DNA of 64,000 nt from Pseudomonas sp. AL03 (GCF_029960815.1 NZ_JASBRE010000022.1:1-64000), one strand, 5' to 3'. Shown: positions 17,273 to 26,822, counted from the stretch's first letter. Notes: a model not told the origin generated them from the sequence alone. Numbers and translations are program-made.

Positions 17273-19009
17273 ATGCCTGATAAGAAACCCACCCTGCGCT
17301 CCGCCCAATGGTTTGGCACTGCCGACAAGAACGGCTTCATGTACCGCAGCTGGATGAAGAATCAGGGCATCGCCGACCACCAGTTCCACGGTAAGCCGAT
17401 CATCGGCATCTGCAACACCTGGTCGGAGCTGACCCCGTGCAACGCGCATTTCCGCCAGATTGCGGAACACGTCAAACGTGGGGTGATCGAGGCTGGGGGC
17501 TTCCCGGTGGAGTTCCCAGTGTTCTCCAACGGTGAATCAAACCTGCGCCCGACCGCCATGCTCACCCGTAACCTGGCGAGCATGGACGTCGAAGAAGCGA
17601 TTCGCGGTAACCCGATTGACGGTGTCGTGCTGCTGACCGGTTGCGACAAAACCACTCCGGCGTTGTTGATGGGCGCGGCCAGTTGCGACGTGCCGACGAT
17701 CGTCGTCACCGGCGGGCCGATGCTCAACGGCAAGCACAAAGGGCAGGACATTGGCTCGGGCACCGTGGTTTGGCAGCTCAGCGAACAGGTGAAAGCCGGC
17801 ACTATCACCCTCGACGATTTCCTCGCGGCCGAGGGGGGCATGTCCCGCTCGGCCGGCACCTGCAACACCATGGGCACCGCCTCGACCATGGCGTGCATGG
17901 CCGAAGCCCTCGGCACTTCCCTGCCGCACAACGCGGCGATTCCAGCGGTGGATGCGCGTCGTTATGTGTTGGCGCATATGTCCGGCATGCGTGCGGTGGA
18001 GATGGTTCGAGAAGACTTGAAGCTGTCGAAAATCCTTACCAAAGAGGCCTTCGAAAACGCCATTCGCGTGAACGCCGCCATCGGTGGTTCGACCAACGCC
18101 GTGATCCATTTAAAAGCCATTGCCGGGCGCATCGGCGTGGAACTGGACCTCGATGACTGGACCCGCATCGGTCGCGGCATGCCGACCCTTGTCGACCTGC
18201 AACCGTCCGGGCGTTTCCTGATGGAAGAGTTCTACTATGCCGGCGGCCTGCCAGCGGTGCTGCGACGTCTGGGGGAAGCCAACCTGATTCCGAATCCGAA
18301 TGCGCTGACCGTCAACGGCAAGACCCTCGGAGAGAACACCAAGGACGCACCGATCTACGGTCAGGACGAAGTGATCCGCACCCTCGACAACCCGATCCGC
18401 GCTGACGGCGGCATCTGTGTATTGCGCGGCAACCTGGCGCCACTGGGTGCGGTGCTCAAGCCCTCCGCCGCCAGTGCCGAACTGATGCAACATCGCGGGC
18501 GTGCGGTAGTGTTCGAGAACTTCGACATGTACAAGGCACGGATCAACGATCCGGAGCTGGAGGTAGATGCCAATTCGATTTTGGTCATGAAGAACTGTGG
18601 GCCGAAGGGTTATCCGGGCATGGCCGAAGTCGGCAACATGGGTTTGCCGGCCAAGCTGCTGGCCCAAGGCGTGACGGACATGGTGCGCATTTCCGACGCA
18701 CGCATGAGCGGCACGGCGTACGGCACCGTGGTTTTGCACGTGGCCCCTGAAGCGGCCGCTGGCGGACCTTTGGCGACGGTGAAGGAAGGTGACTGGATCG
18801 AACTCGACTGCGCCAATGGTCGTCTGCACCTGGACATTCCGGATGCGGAACTGGCAGCGCGCATGGCCGATCTGCAGCCACCGCTGCAACTGATCGTGGG
18901 CGGTTATCGTCAGCTGTACATCGACCATGTGTTGCAGGCGGATCAGGGTTGCGATTTCGACTTTCTGGTCGGCTGCCGCGGCTCCGAAGTACCGCGTCAC
19001 TCCCACTAA
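17273..19009 (+). CDS. IlvD/Edd-family sugar-acid dehydratase (probable L-arabinonate dehydratase)
   Basis: A 578-residue member of the IlvD/Edd dehydratase family, which uses an iron-sulfur cluster and Mg to convert aldonates to 2-keto-3-deoxy acids. Cluster-ligand segments GICNTWSELTPCNAH, LLTGCDKTTPALLMG and SRSAGTCNTMGTAST are present, and length fits the pentonate dehydratase branch. The ATG at 17273 is preferred over upstream starts because MPDKKPTLRSAQWF is the family-like N-terminus and the upstream sequence is the operator region. It is divergent from the transporter–AraD1–KGSADH genes and gives the first step of that route. L-arabinonate is the most likely substrate, but other aldonates are possible. 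Confidence 0.8.
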   Translation: MPDKKPTLRSAQWFGTADKNGFMYRSWMKNQGIADHQFHGKPIIGICNTWSELTPCNAHFRQIAEHVKRGVIEAGGFPVEFPVFSNGESNLRPTAMLTRNLASMDVEEAIRGNPIDGVVLLTGCDKTTPALLMGAASCDVPTIVVTGGPMLNGKHKGQDIGSGTVVWQLSEQVKAGTITLDDFLAAEGGMSRSAGTCNTMGTASTMACMAEALGTSLPHNAAIPAVDARRYVLAHMSGMRAVEMVREDLKLSKILTKEAFENAIRVNAAIGGSTNAVIHLKAIAGRIGVELDLDDWTRIGRGMPTLVDLQPSGRFLMEEFYYAGGLPAVLRRLGEANLIPNPNALTVNGKTLGENTKDAPIYGQDEVIRTLDNPIRADGGICVLRGNLAPLGAVLKPSAASAELMQHRGRAVVFENFDMYKARINDPELEVDANSILVMKNCGPKGYPGMAEVGNMGLPAKLLAQGVTDMVRISDARMSGTAYGTVVLHVAPEAAAGGPLATVKEGDWIELDCANGRLHLDIPDAELAARMADLQPPLQLIVGGYRQLYIDHVLQADQGCDFDFLVGCRGSEVPRHSH

Positions 19010-19110
19010 CACCACAAATCCCCTGTGGGACCGTGCTTGCTCTGGCGACCGTCATCGCCGCGCCTGTTATCATGCGCGGCACCCCATCGCACAGGATCGC
19101 GCCGTTCCCC

Positions 19111-19830
19111 ATGGATTACCGCAAACCCTCCGACCGCAAAAGCATGCATTCGCGCATCGTCCAGGAACTGGGCATGCAGATCGTTTCCGGGCGCTTTAAA
19201 CCGTGCGAAAAATTGCCCCCTGAAGCCCTGCTGTGCGAGGAATACGCGGTCAGCCGCCCGGTGCTGCGCGAGGCCACACGCGTACTGGTCGCCAAGGGAC
19301 TGGTGTATTCCCGTCCGCGGGTCGGCACGGTGGTCAAGCAGCGCAAGGACTGGCACATGCTCGACCCGGACGTTTTGCATTGGCTGATGCAAAGCAGCCC
19401 GCAGAATGAGTTTTTCGATTTGCTGACCAGCGTGCGCAGCATCATCGAACCCGCTGCGGCTGCCCTCGCCGCGCAGTTCGCCACGGACGATGACATCGCC
19501 TCCATCGGTGAAGCCTACCAACGCATGGAAGCCGCACCGACCCCCGAAGCGCTCTTGCAACCGGACCTGGATTTCCATAGCCGGATTGCCGATGCGACGC
19601 ACAACGACTTGCTGGCGAACCTGTGCAACATGCTGTCAGTGGCGATTGCCGAAGCCTTGAAGCATTCCAACCAGCGGCCGAATCTGCATGAACTGGCATT
19701 GCCACGGCATAAGGCTATTCTGACGGCTATCGAGAATCGTGATGCACTCGGTGCACGGCATGCGACGTTGGTGCAGCTGGATGATGCGCGCAGTGCGCTG
19801 AACGTGGTGCTGGGTACCGACCTTTCCTGA
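19111..19830 (+). CDS. FadR-subfamily GntR transcriptional regulator
   Basis: A 239-residue regulator. The N-terminal winged helix spans about residues 8–75 (KLPPEALLCEEYAVSRPVLR is the recognition part). The C-terminal all-helical FCD ligand-binding domain follows, with DLDFHSRIADATHNDLL and LPRHKAILTAIENRD supplying the Asp and His metal ligands typical of FadR-type sensors of small organic acids. It is 101 bp downstream of the dehydratase gene on the same strand. It probably represses the sugar-acid genes through the sites at 17172 and 17247. The ATG at 19111 lacks a strong ribosome-binding site. Confidence 0.85.
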   Translation: MDYRKPSDRKSMHSRIVQELGMQIVSGRFKPCEKLPPEALLCEEYAVSRPVLREATRVLVAKGLVYSRPRVGTVVKQRKDWHMLDPDVLHWLMQSSPQNEFFDLLTSVRSIIEPAAAALAAQFATDDDIASIGEAYQRMEAAPTPEALLQPDLDFHSRIADATHNDLLANLCNMLSVAIAEALKHSNQRPNLHELALPRHKAILTAIENRDALGARHATLVQLDDARSALNVVLGTDLS

Positions 19831-19864
19831 TCGCCACAAGGATTTGGTGTGGAATTCGGCATGT

Positions 19865-19897
19865 AAAAAAGCCGCAACCCTGAGGTTGCGGCTTTTT
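19865..19897. terminator. Bidirectional rho-independent terminator
   Basis: A 14-bp stem with A-run on one side and T-run on the other (AAAAAGCCGCAACC / GGTTGCGGCTTTTT, loop CTGA) lies between the convergent regulator and RND transporter genes. It can end transcription from both sides. Confidence 0.92.
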
Positions 19898-19912
19898 AGT
19901 TTCAGCGATAGA

Positions 19913-22297
19913 TCAGTGGGCAAACAACGAATTACCCTTCTGCCCCGCCAGCTTCTCCGGTTTGATCAGGAACCGCGCCAGCGCTGGCAGCAGCCACAGT
20001 GCGCCGAACATGTTCCAGAGCAACATGAAGGTCAGCATCAGGCCCATGTCGGCCTGGAACTTGATGGCCGAGAAGATCCAGGTGCACACGCCGATCGCCA
20101 GGCACAGACCGGTGAACAACACGGCTTTACCGGTGGACTTCAGCGTCTGGTAGTACGCCTCTTGCAACGGCAGGCCGGCACGCAGGAAGCTTTCGAGTCG
20201 GCTGTAGATGTAGATCCCGTAGTCCACGCCAATCCCCACGCCCAGCGCCACCACCGGCAAGGTTGCGACTTTCACGCCGATGCCCATGAAGGCCATCAGG
20301 GCGTTGCCGAGTACAGAGGTGAGTACCAGCGGCAGCACGATGCACAAAGTCGCCGCCCAGGAACGGAAGGTGATCATGCACATGACCGCGACGCAGATGT
20401 AGACGAGAATCAGGATGGTCAGCTCGGATTCCTTGATCACCTCATTGGTGGCCGCCTCGATGCCAGCGTTACCGGCAGCGAGGATGAATTCCAGGCCTTC
20501 CTTGTTGTTCTCCTTGGCGAAGTCCTGCACTGCATGCACCGCGCGATCCAGGGTTTCGGCCTTGTGATCGTTGAGGAACACCAGCACCGGTGCCAATGAG
20601 CAACTGTTGTTGTACAGGCCATCAGCACGGGCGATGGAGTTGTTCAGCACGTCCGGGTTACGCGACAGGGTTTCCCATTTCAGGTTGCCCTCGTTCATAC
20701 CCTTGATCATCTGCTTGGACACCGTCACCAGCGAGATTGCCGACTGCACGCCCTCGGTGTTCTGCATCTTCCACATCAGCTCGTCGATCGGCGCCATGGC
20801 TTCGTAGCGCGAGCAACCTTCAGACTTGGTCTTGACCATCACAACCAACACATCGGAACTGGTGGAGTAATTGCTGATGATGAAGTTGTTGTCTTTGTTG
20901 TAGCGCGAGTCGGGACGCAGTTCAGGCGCGCCTTGGTCGAGGTCGCCGATTTTCAGGTTCTGGCTGTACCAGAGGCCACCACTGAAGGCCAGCAAGGCCA
21001 AAACAATCGACACCGGCGCGACTTTCGGGCTGGCAAAGTTCGACAGCAGACGCCAGAACGGGTGTTCGCGGGTTGCATCCTTTTTGCTGCGATCCACGGC
21101 GCGTTTGCTGATGCCGACGTAGGAAATCGCCACTGGCAGCAGGATCAGGTTGGTGAACACGATCACTGCAACGCCGATGGACGCGCCGATGGCCAGTTCG
21201 CGAATCACCCCGATGTCGATGATCAGCAGCGTGATGAAACCCACCGCATCCGCGAGGATCGCAATCATCCCCGGCAGGAACAACTGACGGAACGTACGCC
21301 GCGCCGCGGTCAAAGCGTTGTCCGCCTCGCTGGACTGCAAGGCAATACCGTTGATTTTCTGCACACCGTGGGAAATACCGATGGCGAAGATCAGGAACGG
21401 CACCAGCATTGAATACGGATCAAGTCCGAAGCCGAAGAAATGCATCAGACCGAGCTGCCAGACCACCGCCACCAGCGTTGTACTCAACACCGCCACGGTG
21501 CTGCGCATGCAGTTGGTGAACCAATACAGCAGGATCAACGTGATGACGAAGGCGACGCCGAAGAACATCACCACCATGACCAGCCCATCGATCAGGTCGC
21601 CGACTTTCTTGGCGAAACCGACGATGTGGATCTGCACGTTAGGGTTTTGGGCTTCGAACTTGTTACGGATCTTGTCTTCGAGTTCGTGAGAGAACTTCCG
21701 ATAGTCCAGCGCCAGCAACTTGCCTTGGTCTTGTGGGTCCGGGTAGGACTCCAGCAGCGGGATATCGACAATGCTCGACTTGAAGTCGTTGGCCACCAGA
21801 CGCCCGACCTGACCGGACTTGAGCACGTTGTTGCGCAACAGATCGAGGCTTTGCTGGGAGCCGTTATAGCTCTGTGGAATCACTTCACCACCGGCGAAGC
21901 CCTCCTCTGTTACTTCGGTCCAGCGTACGCTCGGGCTCCACAGCGACTTGAGGCCGGAACGGTCAACACCGGAGATGTAGAACACCTCGTCGTTGATCTG
22001 GCGCAGGGTCTCCATGTATTCCTTGGAGAAGATGTCGCCGTCGGTGGCCTCAACCGAGATCCGCACCGTGTTGCCCAGGTTCGCCAGATCATTGCGGTGC
22101 TCCATCATCTTTTGAATGAACGGATGGTCGAGCGGGATCATTTTTTCGAAACTGGTGGACGGCCGGATCAGCGTCGCCTGCCAGAACAGAAAAATACTCA
22201 CCAGCAGGCAGATCACGATCACTGCCGGGCGGTTGTTGAAAATCAGGCGTTCAAGAAACGTCGCCTTGTCTTGGTGATGACTGCTCAAGGATGTCAT
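19913..22297 (-). CDS. RND superfamily (MMPL-type) transporter
   Basis: A 794-residue membrane protein with the RND/MMPL layout: one N-terminal helix, a large periplasmic loop (about residues 45–240), a five-to-six-helix bundle, then the same order repeated. Conserved segments include FLIFAIGISHGVQKING and its second-half counterpart VVALGVGIGVDYGIYIYSR. Members of this branch move lipids or hydrophobic compounds and do not pair with classic multidrug adaptor proteins. It follows the YCF48-like gene by 28 bp. In many pseudomonads the pair sits with DUF1302/DUF1329 outer-membrane protein genes (from memory), but those are absent on both sides here. Confidence 0.85.
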   Translation of the reverse strand: MTSLSSHHQDKATFLERLIFNNRPAVIVICLLVSIFLFWQATLIRPSTSFEKMIPLDHPFIQKMMEHRNDLANLGNTVRISVEATDGDIFSKEYMETLRQINDEVFYISGVDRSGLKSLWSPSVRWTEVTEEGFAGGEVIPQSYNGSQQSLDLLRNNVLKSGQVGRLVANDFKSSIVDIPLLESYPDPQDQGKLLALDYRKFSHELEDKIRNKFEAQNPNVQIHIVGFAKKVGDLIDGLVMVVMFFGVAFVITLILLYWFTNCMRSTVAVLSTTLVAVVWQLGLMHFFGFGLDPYSMLVPFLIFAIGISHGVQKINGIALQSSEADNALTAARRTFRQLFLPGMIAILADAVGFITLLIIDIGVIRELAIGASIGVAVIVFTNLILLPVAISYVGISKRAVDRSKKDATREHPFWRLLSNFASPKVAPVSIVLALLAFSGGLWYSQNLKIGDLDQGAPELRPDSRYNKDNNFIISNYSTSSDVLVVMVKTKSEGCSRYEAMAPIDELMWKMQNTEGVQSAISLVTVSKQMIKGMNEGNLKWETLSRNPDVLNNSIARADGLYNNSCSLAPVLVFLNDHKAETLDRAVHAVQDFAKENNKEGLEFILAAGNAGIEAATNEVIKESELTILILVYICVAVMCMITFRSWAATLCIVLPLVLTSVLGNALMAFMGIGVKVATLPVVALGVGIGVDYGIYIYSRLESFLRAGLPLQEAYYQTLKSTGKAVLFTGLCLAIGVCTWIFSAIKFQADMGLMLTFMLLWNMFGALWLLPALARFLIKPEKLAGQKGNSLFAH

Positions 22298-22325
22298 AGA
22301 CCCGCCTTTTTATTATTTGCCCGGC

Positions 22326-23399
22326 TCATTTGGACGACCCATTTTTTCCATTCTCTGCGCCGGCGCCGTTTGGCGAGGTGACGCGAACGCCACCCTGTCC
22401 TGCCAGAATCAGATTGCCGTTGCCAGCCGCAGTCACCGCCGAAACGGAAATACGATCCGGACGGTTGAACACGCTGAAGCTTTCGCCGTTGTCGCTGCTG
22501 CGGATCACGGAGCCGCCGTTACCGACGATCACGATGGAACCGTCGTCGAGCAGCGTCGCGCCGGACAGACCGAATTCCAGCGCACCGCGAGCCGCCTTCA
22601 ACTCGATCGGCTCCCAGGTGGTGCCGAAATCGCTGGAGCGAAACAGATTGCCCCGCAGCCCGTAGGCCAGCAGCGTATTGGCTTCAGCGGTGCCGATCAC
22701 ACCGAACAGCGAACCTTCGTATGGGCCTTCCAGCTTCTCCCAGGTCTGGCCCCCATCGGCGGAGCGGAACATGCTGCCCTGCTCACCGACGATGAACAGG
22801 CCAGCATCCTTGACCGCGGCAATGGCGTTGAGGTGGTACTGGTCTTCGTTGTCCAGGCGATCGCTGGCGTCTTCCCAGTGCTTGCCGCCGTCGGTGGTTT
22901 CCAGCAACGCACCATAAGCGCCCACGGCAAAGCCGCTGTTGACGTCCTTGAACCAGACGTCGAGCAGCGGCGATTCGCGTTTCAGATCTTCAAATTGCTT
23001 GGTCCAGGTGACGCCACCGTCCTCGCTGGCGAGGATCTGTGCGTCATGGCCGACGGCCCAACCGTGTTTGTCGTCGACGAAAAATACCGACGTCAGGAGT
23101 TGTCGGGTCGGCACTTTGGCTTGGGTCCAGGTCGCGCCCTGGTCATCGGAATACAGAATGTGCCCGCGATCCCCGACCGCGACCAGACGAGAGCCTGCGT
23201 GCACGACGTCGAGCATCAGGCTCTTGCTGGCTTTGGCAGACTCAACGGAATAAACACTGTCGGATGCTGGCGCAGCAGCGGCCAGTACAGGTGCCGACAA
23301 CACGGCACAGCCCAACAGCGAGAGCGCTGTAGCCAGCAACGCGAATTTGCGTAGTGCCGGCGGGCGGCAGATACCCACACCCATGACAGGCTCACTCAT
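22326..23399 (-). CDS. YCF48-like exported beta-propeller protein
   Basis: A 357-residue protein with an N-terminal export signal ending around residues 40–45. Six Asp-box (BNR) repeats follow: SDDQGATW, SEDGGVTW, TTDGGKHW, SADGGQTW, SSDFGTTW and SSDNGESF. This is the YCF48/Hcf136-like propeller fold. In proteobacteria such genes usually accompany an MMPL-type RND transporter gene, as here. It probably forms a periplasmic partner of that transporter. It has AAGG shortly before the ATG at 23399 and is the first gene of the two-gene operon. Confidence 0.8.
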   Translation of the reverse strand: MSEPVMGVGICRPPALRKFALLATALSLLGCAVLSAPVLAAAAPASDSVYSVESAKASKSLMLDVVHAGSRLVAVGDRGHILYSDDQGATWTQAKVPTRQLLTSVFFVDDKHGWAVGHDAQILASEDGGVTWTKQFEDLKRESPLLDVWFKDVNSGFAVGAYGALLETTDGGKHWEDASDRLDNEDQYHLNAIAAVKDAGLFIVGEQGSMFRSADGGQTWEKLEGPYEGSLFGVIGTAEANTLLAYGLRGNLFRSSDFGTTWEPIELKAARGALEFGLSGATLLDDGSIVIVGNGGSVIRSSDNGESFSVFNRPDRISVSAVTAAGNGNLILAGQGGVRVTSPNGAGAENGKNGSSK

Positions 23400-23821
23400 A
23401 GACCTTCCCCCATTATTATTGTTAGGTCGTTCAACCTTTCAGGGCGCCGTAAGGACTGTTCTTCAGGATTGCCTTTTCTGGAGTATAGTCCTGGAATACG
23501 CAATCTAGAGCCCCTTCGGAAGCTGGCTTATCCTATCGGGGTTTGGAAAGGTCTGACAATCGACGCCACGTTATCTTTTGTTAACCTGGGGGGGATGCGC
23601 AGTTGCTGAATGATTCGGTATCAGGTGGGGTGATTGGATTTCGGGTTTCGGGTTTTGTGTACATCTCCGCTGAGCCAGATCAAAAGATCGTCCGAACGCG
23701 GCCCGAACCTTCGGCAGCTCCTGAAGCAAGTACACCCCGCCCTTCACCACTCAACAGGCCGAGCGTCAGCGCGCCTGCAGCTCTTGATCTACCCGCCCCT
23801 TCGGGAGGCTAAGTGGAGGTG

Positions 23822-23919
23822 TTCATCTGGGGGGCAGGCGCGTAGCGCCGTTCGACAAAGTCGAACACATCGAGAAGAGGTTGAAGCGAAGCCAACCGGA
23901 GGCGATGCCCCCAGATGAA
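23822..23919. repeat. Multibranched inverted-repeat element
   Basis: An outer perfect 12-bp inverted repeat, TTCATCTGGGGG (23822–23833) and CCCCCAGATGAA (23908–23919), encloses three inner hairpins: GGCGC-gta-GCGCC (23837–23849), TTCGAC-aaa-GTCGAA (23851–23865) and GGTTG...CAACC (23879–23897). The folded form is a four-way junction. It appears to be part of a longer dispersed Pseudomonas repeat; copy number cannot be judged from this window. Confidence 0.7.
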
Positions 23920-24097
23920 TGCCCGAACGAAGGAACGCCGAGCCTAGGCGAGGGGCCGGACGCTGGGGCGAAGCCTTTGGGTTCCTTTTTGGCGTTTGAA
24001 AAATGGACTCGCCGTAAGGGCGAAACCCTAAGCAGCCGTTACCGCAGTAATGGATATGTACACCCTCAAAATCACGGTCGGCTCCAAGGCCGCCATC

Positions 24098-24145
24098 ACG
24101 AGCAAGCTCGCTCCCACAGGAATCCAAGTGTCCCCTGTGAGAGCG
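24098..24145. repeat. REP-like repeat downstream of pepN
   Basis: The core CGAGCAAGCTCGCTCCCACAG is a standard P. fluorescens REP. A partial inverted counterpart, CCTGTGAGAGCGA, follows about 20 bp later, giving a REPIN-like pair just 3' of pepN. Confidence 0.7.
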
Positions 24146-24154
24146 AAACCAAAC

Positions 24155-26812
24155 TCAAGCCAGGCTTTTGCTGACCACTTCAAACACATCGCTCGACAAC
24201 TGACCCGAAGCACGAATCCGCTCCAGCTCACCTTTCATCAACGCCTGACGCGCATCGTCATACTTGCGCCAGCGCGTCAGCGGCGCCAGTTGGCGAGAGG
24301 CAATCTGCGGATTAAACCCGTTCAACTCGATCACCAGATCCGCCAGGAACCGATATCCCGAACCATCGGCCGCATGGAAGTTGATCAGGTTCTGCCCGGC
24401 AAACGCGCCGACCAGTGCCCGCACCTTGTTCGGGTTCTTGATGTTGAACGCCGGATGCTGCATCAACGCTTTCACCCGCGCCAGACCGCCTGGCAACGTG
24501 CTGCCCGCCTGAACACTGAACCACTGATCCATGACCAGCGGGTTGTCCTTGAAGTGCTCGGCAAAACTCGCCAATGCCGTAGCCTTCTCTTCTTCGAACG
24601 ACGAATTGACCACCACCGCCAACGCCGTCAGGCGCTCGGTCATGTTGTCGCTCGTCTCGAATTGCTCCAGCGTCGCCGCCAATACTTCCGGTTTACCGCT
24701 GAGCATCAGGTACGACAGCGCGATGTTCTGCAACGCGCGACGAGCGAAGTGTTCGGCCTCAGCCACATACGGGGTTTTCTTCGAGAGATCGCGATTGGCC
24801 TGATAACGCAACCACAACGCCTCGAACAACCCTTCTGCCAATTGCTTACGAGCAAACTCGCGAGCGATGTGAATGGCATCAACGTCAGCGACTTCGCTGA
24901 TTTCGGTCAGATATGCCTCGCCCGGCAGCGAGAGCATTTCCGCGACCATGGCCTGGTCCAGCGTCTGGTCAGACAGCACGGTGCGCAAGGTAGAAATCAG
25001 ACGCTGATCGAGCACCAGTTTTTCGCCCTTCTGCTGTTGGGCGATCAACTCTTGCAGGACCTGCACCGACAGTTGCTGACCGGCATCCCAGCGGTTAAAG
25101 CCATCGCTGTCGTGTTGCATCAGGAACATCAGCTGATCGCGGTTGTACGGAAAGCTCAGCTTCACCGGCGCCGAGAAGCCACGCAGCAACGAAGGCAATG
25201 GCTGTTCAGCGATGTCAATGAAGGTGAAAGTCTGCTCGGCTTCAGTCACCGAAATAACCCGTGAGGTGCCCTGAGCGCTGGCTTCACCGCAAAGACGCAA
25301 CGCAATGGCCGCACCTTTGGCGTCCAGCAGGCCCAATTCCACCGGTATCACGAACGGCAACTTCTCAACCTTGTCCGGGGTTGCCGGGCAGCTTTGACGG
25401 AACGTCAGGCTGTAGGTTTTCGCCGCAGCGTCGTAGGACTCGCTGACCGCCAAGCGCGGTGTGCCGGCCTGGCTGTACCAGCGTTTGAACTGGGTCAGGT
25501 CGACACTGTTGGCATCTTCCATGGCCTTGATGAAGTCGTCGCAGGTCACGGCCTGTCCGTCATGGCGTTCGAAGTACAGGTCACTGCCTTTGCGGAAGCC
25601 TTCGGCGCCGAGCAGGGTGTGGATCATGCCGACCACTTCCGAACCCTTTTCGTACACGGTCAGGGTGTAGAAGTTGGAAATCTCGATGAAGCTGTCCGGG
25701 CGCACGGCGTGGGCCATGGGACCTGCGTCTTCGGCGAACTGGTGGGTCCGCAGGTACGCCACGTCCTGGATGCGTTTGACGGTGGCCGAGTTCATGTCGG
25801 CGGAGAAACCGGAATCACGGAACACCGTGAAGCCTTCCTTGAGCGACAACTGGAACCAGTCGCGGCAGGTCACGCGGTTGCCCGACCAGTTGTGGAAGTA
25901 CTCGTGCGCAACGATCACCTCGACCCGCTGGTGCGCGGCGTCGGTGGCGGTTTCGGCGCGGGCCAGCACGGCGCTGGAGTTGAAGATGTTGAGGCCCTTG
26001 TTCTCCATGGCGCCCATGTTGAAGTCGTTGACCGCGACGATCATGAAGATGTCCAGGTCGTACTCGCGACCGTAGACCTCTTCGTCCCAGCGCATGGACT
26101 TCTTCAGACTGTTCATGGCGTGCTGGCACTTGTCGATGTTTTCCGGCTCGACATAAATGCGCAGCGCCACGGAGCGATCAGTCATGGTGGTGAAGGTGTC
26201 TTCGACGCACCACAAATCACCGGCCACCAGCGCGAACAGGTAGGCAGGTTTCTTGAACGGATCTTCCCAGGTCGCCCAGTGCCGGCCGTCTTCGCCGGGA
26301 CCTGAGGCAATCGGGTTGCCGTTGGACAGCAGCACTGGGTAACTGTGCTGCTCGGCGACGACCGTGGTGGTGAACGTGCTCATCACGTCCGGACGGTCGA
26401 GGTAATAGGTGATCTTGCGGAAGCCTTCGGCCTCGCACTGGGTGCAGAACATCGTGCCGGATTTGTACAGGCCTTCCAGCGCGGTGTTGGTTTCCGGGTG
26501 GATCTTGACGCTGGTGTCGACCGTGAAGGTGGTGCTGGACGGGTGCAGAGTCAGGTGGTTTTCCGTCAGCTGATAGTCGGCGGCGGTCAACTCGCTGTCG
26601 GCCAGGGTAACCGACAGCAATTCAAGCTGCTGGCCGTCCAGCACCAGCGGCGGCAGGCCCGGGCCACGTTCAGGATTGCGGCGCATCACCAGTTGCGCAT
26701 GGACCAGGCTGTGGTCCTCGAACAACTCGAAGGTCAGGTGCGTCTCGTCGATCAGGTACTCAGGCGCCTGATAGTCTTTCAGGTAGATCATCTTCGGTTG
26801 TTCGGTGCGCAT
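24155..26812 (-). CDS. pepN: Aminopeptidase N (M1 metallopeptidase)
   Basis: PepN removes N-terminal residues from peptides in the cytoplasm. The 885-residue length matches the bacterial PepN family. It shows the substrate-recognition GAMENKGLNIF motif and the zinc site HEYFHNWSGNR (His303, Glu304, His307), with the third ligand Glu326 in LKEGF. The N-terminal beta domain and the long helical C-terminal domain ending VVSKSLA are complete. It is followed upstream, 10 bp away, by the DUF2797 gene on the same strand. Confidence 0.95.
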   Translation of the reverse strand: MRTEQPKMIYLKDYQAPEYLIDETHLTFELFEDHSLVHAQLVMRRNPERGPGLPPLVLDGQQLELLSVTLADSELTAADYQLTENHLTLHPSSTTFTVDTSVKIHPETNTALEGLYKSGTMFCTQCEAEGFRKITYYLDRPDVMSTFTTTVVAEQHSYPVLLSNGNPIASGPGEDGRHWATWEDPFKKPAYLFALVAGDLWCVEDTFTTMTDRSVALRIYVEPENIDKCQHAMNSLKKSMRWDEEVYGREYDLDIFMIVAVNDFNMGAMENKGLNIFNSSAVLARAETATDAAHQRVEVIVAHEYFHNWSGNRVTCRDWFQLSLKEGFTVFRDSGFSADMNSATVKRIQDVAYLRTHQFAEDAGPMAHAVRPDSFIEISNFYTLTVYEKGSEVVGMIHTLLGAEGFRKGSDLYFERHDGQAVTCDDFIKAMEDANSVDLTQFKRWYSQAGTPRLAVSESYDAAAKTYSLTFRQSCPATPDKVEKLPFVIPVELGLLDAKGAAIALRLCGEASAQGTSRVISVTEAEQTFTFIDIAEQPLPSLLRGFSAPVKLSFPYNRDQLMFLMQHDSDGFNRWDAGQQLSVQVLQELIAQQQKGEKLVLDQRLISTLRTVLSDQTLDQAMVAEMLSLPGEAYLTEISEVADVDAIHIAREFARKQLAEGLFEALWLRYQANRDLSKKTPYVAEAEHFARRALQNIALSYLMLSGKPEVLAATLEQFETSDNMTERLTALAVVVNSSFEEEKATALASFAEHFKDNPLVMDQWFSVQAGSTLPGGLARVKALMQHPAFNIKNPNKVRALVGAFAGQNLINFHAADGSGYRFLADLVIELNGFNPQIASRQLAPLTRWRKYDDARQALMKGELERIRASGQLSSDVFEVVSKSLA

Positions 26813-26822
26813 GCTGGAGTCC

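Larger units (their letters stand above)
23400..24154. other. 755-bp gene-free region with repeats
   Basis: I see no credible gene here. The leftward YCF48–RND operon must be transcribed from the part near 23400–23600, but no clear -35/-10 pair was found. From about 23700 the sequence becomes GC-rich and packed with short palindromes (see the element at 23822–23919, a TCGCC-gtaag-GGCGA hairpin near 24009 and a REP copy near 24098). The frames open across it have the composition of repeat DNA, not of proteins. Confidence 0.6.

Noticed and set aside
23480..23512. TATACT as a -10 box for the YCF48–RND operon
   Set aside because: No acceptable -35 hexamer occurs 16–18 bp upstream on the minus strand.
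23789..24127. A 112-residue open frame on the minus strand across the repeat region
   Set aside because: It follows the inverted repeats and is Arg/Ser/Pro-rich with no domain; such frames arise in every copy of structured repeat DNA.
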